Shown: positions 61,310 to 64,000 of the stretch, piece by piece | Position numbering within the stretch: the stretch's first letter is position 1 | How the letters are laid out: each line of letters opens with the position of its first letter | DNA from: Phytoseiulus persimilis | Taxonomy: Eukaryota; Arthropoda; Arachnida; Mesostigmata; Phytoseiidae | Length of the DNA stretch: 64,000 bases | Reading direction: 5' to 3' | Assembly (NCBI GenBank): GCA_037576195.1 | Contig: CM075102.1 | Coordinates: forward strand, 21,882,745-21,946,744 | Program-made: the position numbers and the translations under genes | The notes under the pieces: generated by a model | What the model was told of the DNA's origin: nothing | The model's input: the letters and a program-made list of their open reading frames with translations, nothing else | Database searches by the model: none

Positions 61310-61864
61310 CTATGCCACGGGTTGCTGCCGAGGATGATCCAGTGCTCGACACCTGAGGATCGTGTAATTAGCGTCGCCGTCTGCGCCGGCGTCACAGAGG
61401 GTGCAAACCGGTGAATTGGCTCTCCCTATATGGTGCAAATATTTCTGTAAGTTTCCATGATTCGTTAACACCTGCGTTGTGCGAGAGCACAGATCGCCGG
61501 AGTCTCTTCCGTAACACTGCTTGATACTTGCGATACATGAGTAGGTCCAACGGCCTTTATCGGTCGTGTCCTATGTGTGCTGCCATTCTCGAAGCGTGTC
61601 GGCTTCTAAGTCCTCTCTCGTTCCGCCGTTGTCCTCATCGGCGCTTTCGTTCATCTCCGGATCGTGGGGACATCATGCTTGCATATCTGCGAACGTGGCA
61701 ATGCCTGGGGAGGGAGTTTTCGACGTTCCCTGGACTCCTATCGAACCACTGCCAACTCCGGGCTTCCAATGATTGTAACCCGTTTTTTCAATCATATTCA
61801 TCGACACCCTTGCGAGGGAGAGCTCCGCGCAGGGCATATTGGCTTTGGTGCAGTTTTTCCGCAT
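61310..61864 (-). pseudogene. decayed non-LTR retrotransposon, reverse transcriptase C-terminal end
   Basis: Read on the minus strand from 61570 the frame gives DTTDKGRWTY and then TTQVLTNHGNLQKYLHHIGR followed by a Cys-x2-Cys element (SPVCTLCD). This matches the segment after the polymerase domain in R1/LOA-like LINE ORF2 proteins (KGRWTY, then LTGHG..YLHRIGR, then the CCHC finger). The frame is broken by TAG at 61571-61573, where the family has Trp, and by TGA at 61673-61675; the finger's His is replaced. Upstream in the same frame are ADTLREWQ and, less certainly, the block back to 61864. Confidence 0.62.
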
Positions 61865-62191
61865 CTACTCTCTAGACTCTATTCTTGAATTGCGAGGCTA
61901 TCGGAATCGGGGGCTAAGCATCGATGGCTGGAGCTGACATAGTCGAGGTGCTTGCTTCTTAGGTGCTGCTTTTTGTCACCGAGAGAAATCAAGTTTCTCT
62001 ATCCAGTGGTGCATGAATTGGGCGAGAATGATAACAGATATCGCAGAACTGGAACACAAGTCAGTTTATTCTGCGCTCAAGGGAAAAATCTCAAAGGAAA
62101 AAGGAATACACCGCTAAGACTGACAGACGAACGAGTCCAGCGTGGCTTGTCCCATTTTTTCCCTCATTTCCGAAATTATGATATTTTGTAT

Positions 62192-62431
62192 TTATTCCTG
62201 GCAGTCTGGAATATCTTCGCACACGTGGCCGGTCAGCCCGGTTGGAGTGAGCGCGAATAGTTTGAGAGTCTCGACGACAAACAAGGCCTTCTTGAGAGAT
62301 GGGAGCTCTTTCGGCTCGTTAGAGGCGATTTCCTCCTCGTCTTCATCGAATGCATCACTCACATCAGCTACTTCTCTTATCATAAACCATAGTTTATCGT
62401 TCCGACGTGATTTTACCAAACATAGAGACAT
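62192..62431 (-). pseudogene. fragment like the C-terminus of a pogo/Tigger-type transposase
   Basis: The minus-strand frame has an acidic run (SDAFDEDEEEIASNEP) followed by LPSLKKALFVVETLKLFAL. CENP-B/Tigger/pogo transposases end in an acidic run followed by a P(S/T)LKEALEALETLRRFL-like helix. The DDE core and the DNA-binding domain were not found, so this is a terminal fragment at most. Confidence 0.4.
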
Positions 62432-64000
62432 CTTATTGAAAGCCGTTCATTGAGTGTAATCTCTGGCGACATCTGAGGAATTGTGGGTCATTGGTGTCTA
62501 TGATGGAAGGCCGGGGAAAGTCGGGGAAGACGGACCAGCACGGTGTAAGCTTCCGATAACAGTCAGGAGGCCGCTAATGAGATAATCTCTTCCTCAGGAA
62601 TAACCAAATCCTTCGATGTATTAACTTCACTCTTGACCCTGTCAGCAGGTGTCAGAGAGCCCCGATAAAGGATGGATCGAGGGAGTACTCTTTCAGAACT
62701 GCTGAGCTGTCGCCGAGCGCTCAGGGGGTACTCTTTCCGTATTTCTCCGCCTAATAAACTCCGCACCTCCTAGTGCTCGGTACTTGCGGTTAAGGCCGCG
62801 GATAGACGTGATGAGGGGATTCGCTCGACTTCCAGTAGCCTCTACTTTTCTGGGGAAGTCTCATAACGTGAATTGGGAGCTCCTCTGATCAAGAGACTCC
62901 ATCGATAACTCAAGAGAGTCGATTCAGGACGAAAGGACCAAAGTAAGTCGAAACCTTAGTCGTGCCATGGAGGGGCAAGAGACCCGGAAAGGCCGCTTCG
63001 ACTGGAAGGGCCTGTCGGGATAAGGGCCCCACCGAAGAATTCGATTTTGGAAAACTAGGCACTCGAGATATGAGCATTTTAAGTTATCCAATATCGATTT
63101 TGTGGGGCCGATGCCCCCATGTTATCCCGGCAGGCCCGTTCGCGAAACGGGTTCTCAGTATTCGAGAAACATCGAACTAAGTCCCCAAAGGTTCGATTCA
63201 GTTTACGGAAGCAGCGCCGGCTTACTAGGACTCTGAGAACTTATGCGTAGTATAGTTGAAATTATATCTATGTTTTCATCCTGTGCGAAATTGGTAGAGC
63301 AGTTGATGAATGATTCCCAGAAAGTATTGTGCCTTATTTAAGAGACACCCGGTATTGAGCGCTTTTGCCCAGCTCGAGATCGAGCAAAGACGGGAATAGA
63401 GTTGCCCGTGGTTCTCGGACGTATTCAGCACGCAGGAAGAGCGGCCTCATTCCGTATGCGTAGTTAAATCATTCGAGGTCAGCAGCACACGGGCGGATTC
63501 ACCTCGTTGTAGACACGCCGTTGATCACGATGGAAGGTTGATGCCGATACGCAGAACGACCACCGGAACGCTGGGAAATGACTTATGCGAATAAATCGTT
63601 CATGAGAGTGATTATTCGGCGACCTCTCCATGGAAAAATGTTTTTCGCGGGGCCCGTAATTTGGGGTGGAGTGCAGAACTTCTGGGCAAGTACTTAGAGC
63701 GTTGCGTGAGGAATCGTCGACGACCGTTTTGTTCATGATTCGTTGCCGGACGTCGCGCCACGTCAAGGCCGGGACTTCGACGCTCCCATGTCCCGCCTGT
63801 ACACTGACTCTGATGGTTCCCATTCCCCTCGAGAAAGTGACCGAGTGGAACTCGGAGTTCTCTGTATAGCTGACCATCCCGTAAAATCACTGGTATCCCC
63901 GGAAATCCACCCATGGACCGGCTTCAAGCACCCTCTTCCTCGTTGCGGGCACGTTCACTATGAAAGTTGATTCAGGCCGCGTCCGTCAACCGGTAAGCGA
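62432..64000. other. right edge, unassigned
   Basis: Apart from the inverted repeat near 63.0 kb I see only chance frames, the longest 63479-63877 on the minus strand. No upstream reverse transcriptase domain was found to match the LINE end at 61.3-61.9 kb. Confidence 0.4.
63008..63137. repeat. interrupted inverted repeat
   Basis: 63008-63023 (GGGCCTGTCGGGATAA) pairs with 63122-63137 at 15 of 16 positions, and 63025-63032 (GGCCCCAC) pairs with 63102-63109 at 8 of 8. The spacer is about 69 bp and AT-rich. It may be a small foldback element. No coding content. Confidence 0.75.

Overview
This window looks like nuclear DNA of an arthropod, possibly a mite or other chelicerate. GC is near 50 percent. 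Exons are short with GT-AG introns, there are fragments of eukaryotic transposable elements, and there is no operon structure and there are no ribosome binding sites. The taxonomic guess is tentative; the strongest clue is a GTPase gene whose closest recognisable relatives are the invertebrate RGK proteins.

The one firmly identified gene lies on the + strand between about 47.7 and 58.4 kb. It encodes an RGK-family (Rad/Gem/Kir) Ras-like GTPase. Thirteen exons can be read with good splice sites and matching codon phases, giving 718 codons plus a stop. The product has a long disordered N-terminal region with Asn and Gly runs, then the family's Ser/Arg-rich block, then a G domain split over six exons, then a basic tail with the RGK C-terminal motif. 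Two short ATG exons (48.45 and 48.97 kb) fit the phases as alternative first coding exons. Upstream (41.6-46.7 kb) several coding-like exons in compatible phase may be further 5' exons of the same gene or a separate gene; 45950-46172 is the most convincing.

Elsewhere the window is mostly sequence I cannot assign. Candidate exons with fair splice sites but no recognisable domain occur at 0.67-1.03, 6.06-6.26 and 37.03-37.15 kb, and a 182-codon minus-strand frame lies at 6.26-6.81 kb. In nearly 50 percent GC DNA chance frames of 150-200 codons are expected, so I left most such frames out.

Mobile and repetitive material: a decayed non-LTR retrotransposon 3' end (61.3-61.9 kb, minus), a fragment resembling the C-terminus of a pogo/Tigger transposase (62.2-62.4 kb, minus), a diverged three-copy repeat at 21.1, 24.2 and 25.0 kb with two copies inverted, two tRNA-like units with A and B boxes (13.1 and 38.1 kb, minus), a 21-bp minisatellite at 23.5 kb, a 49-bp spaced repeat at 12.4-12.6 kb, and an inverted repeat at 63.0-63.1 kb. 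I saw no CRISPR array, rRNA gene, intact tRNA or bacterial gene.
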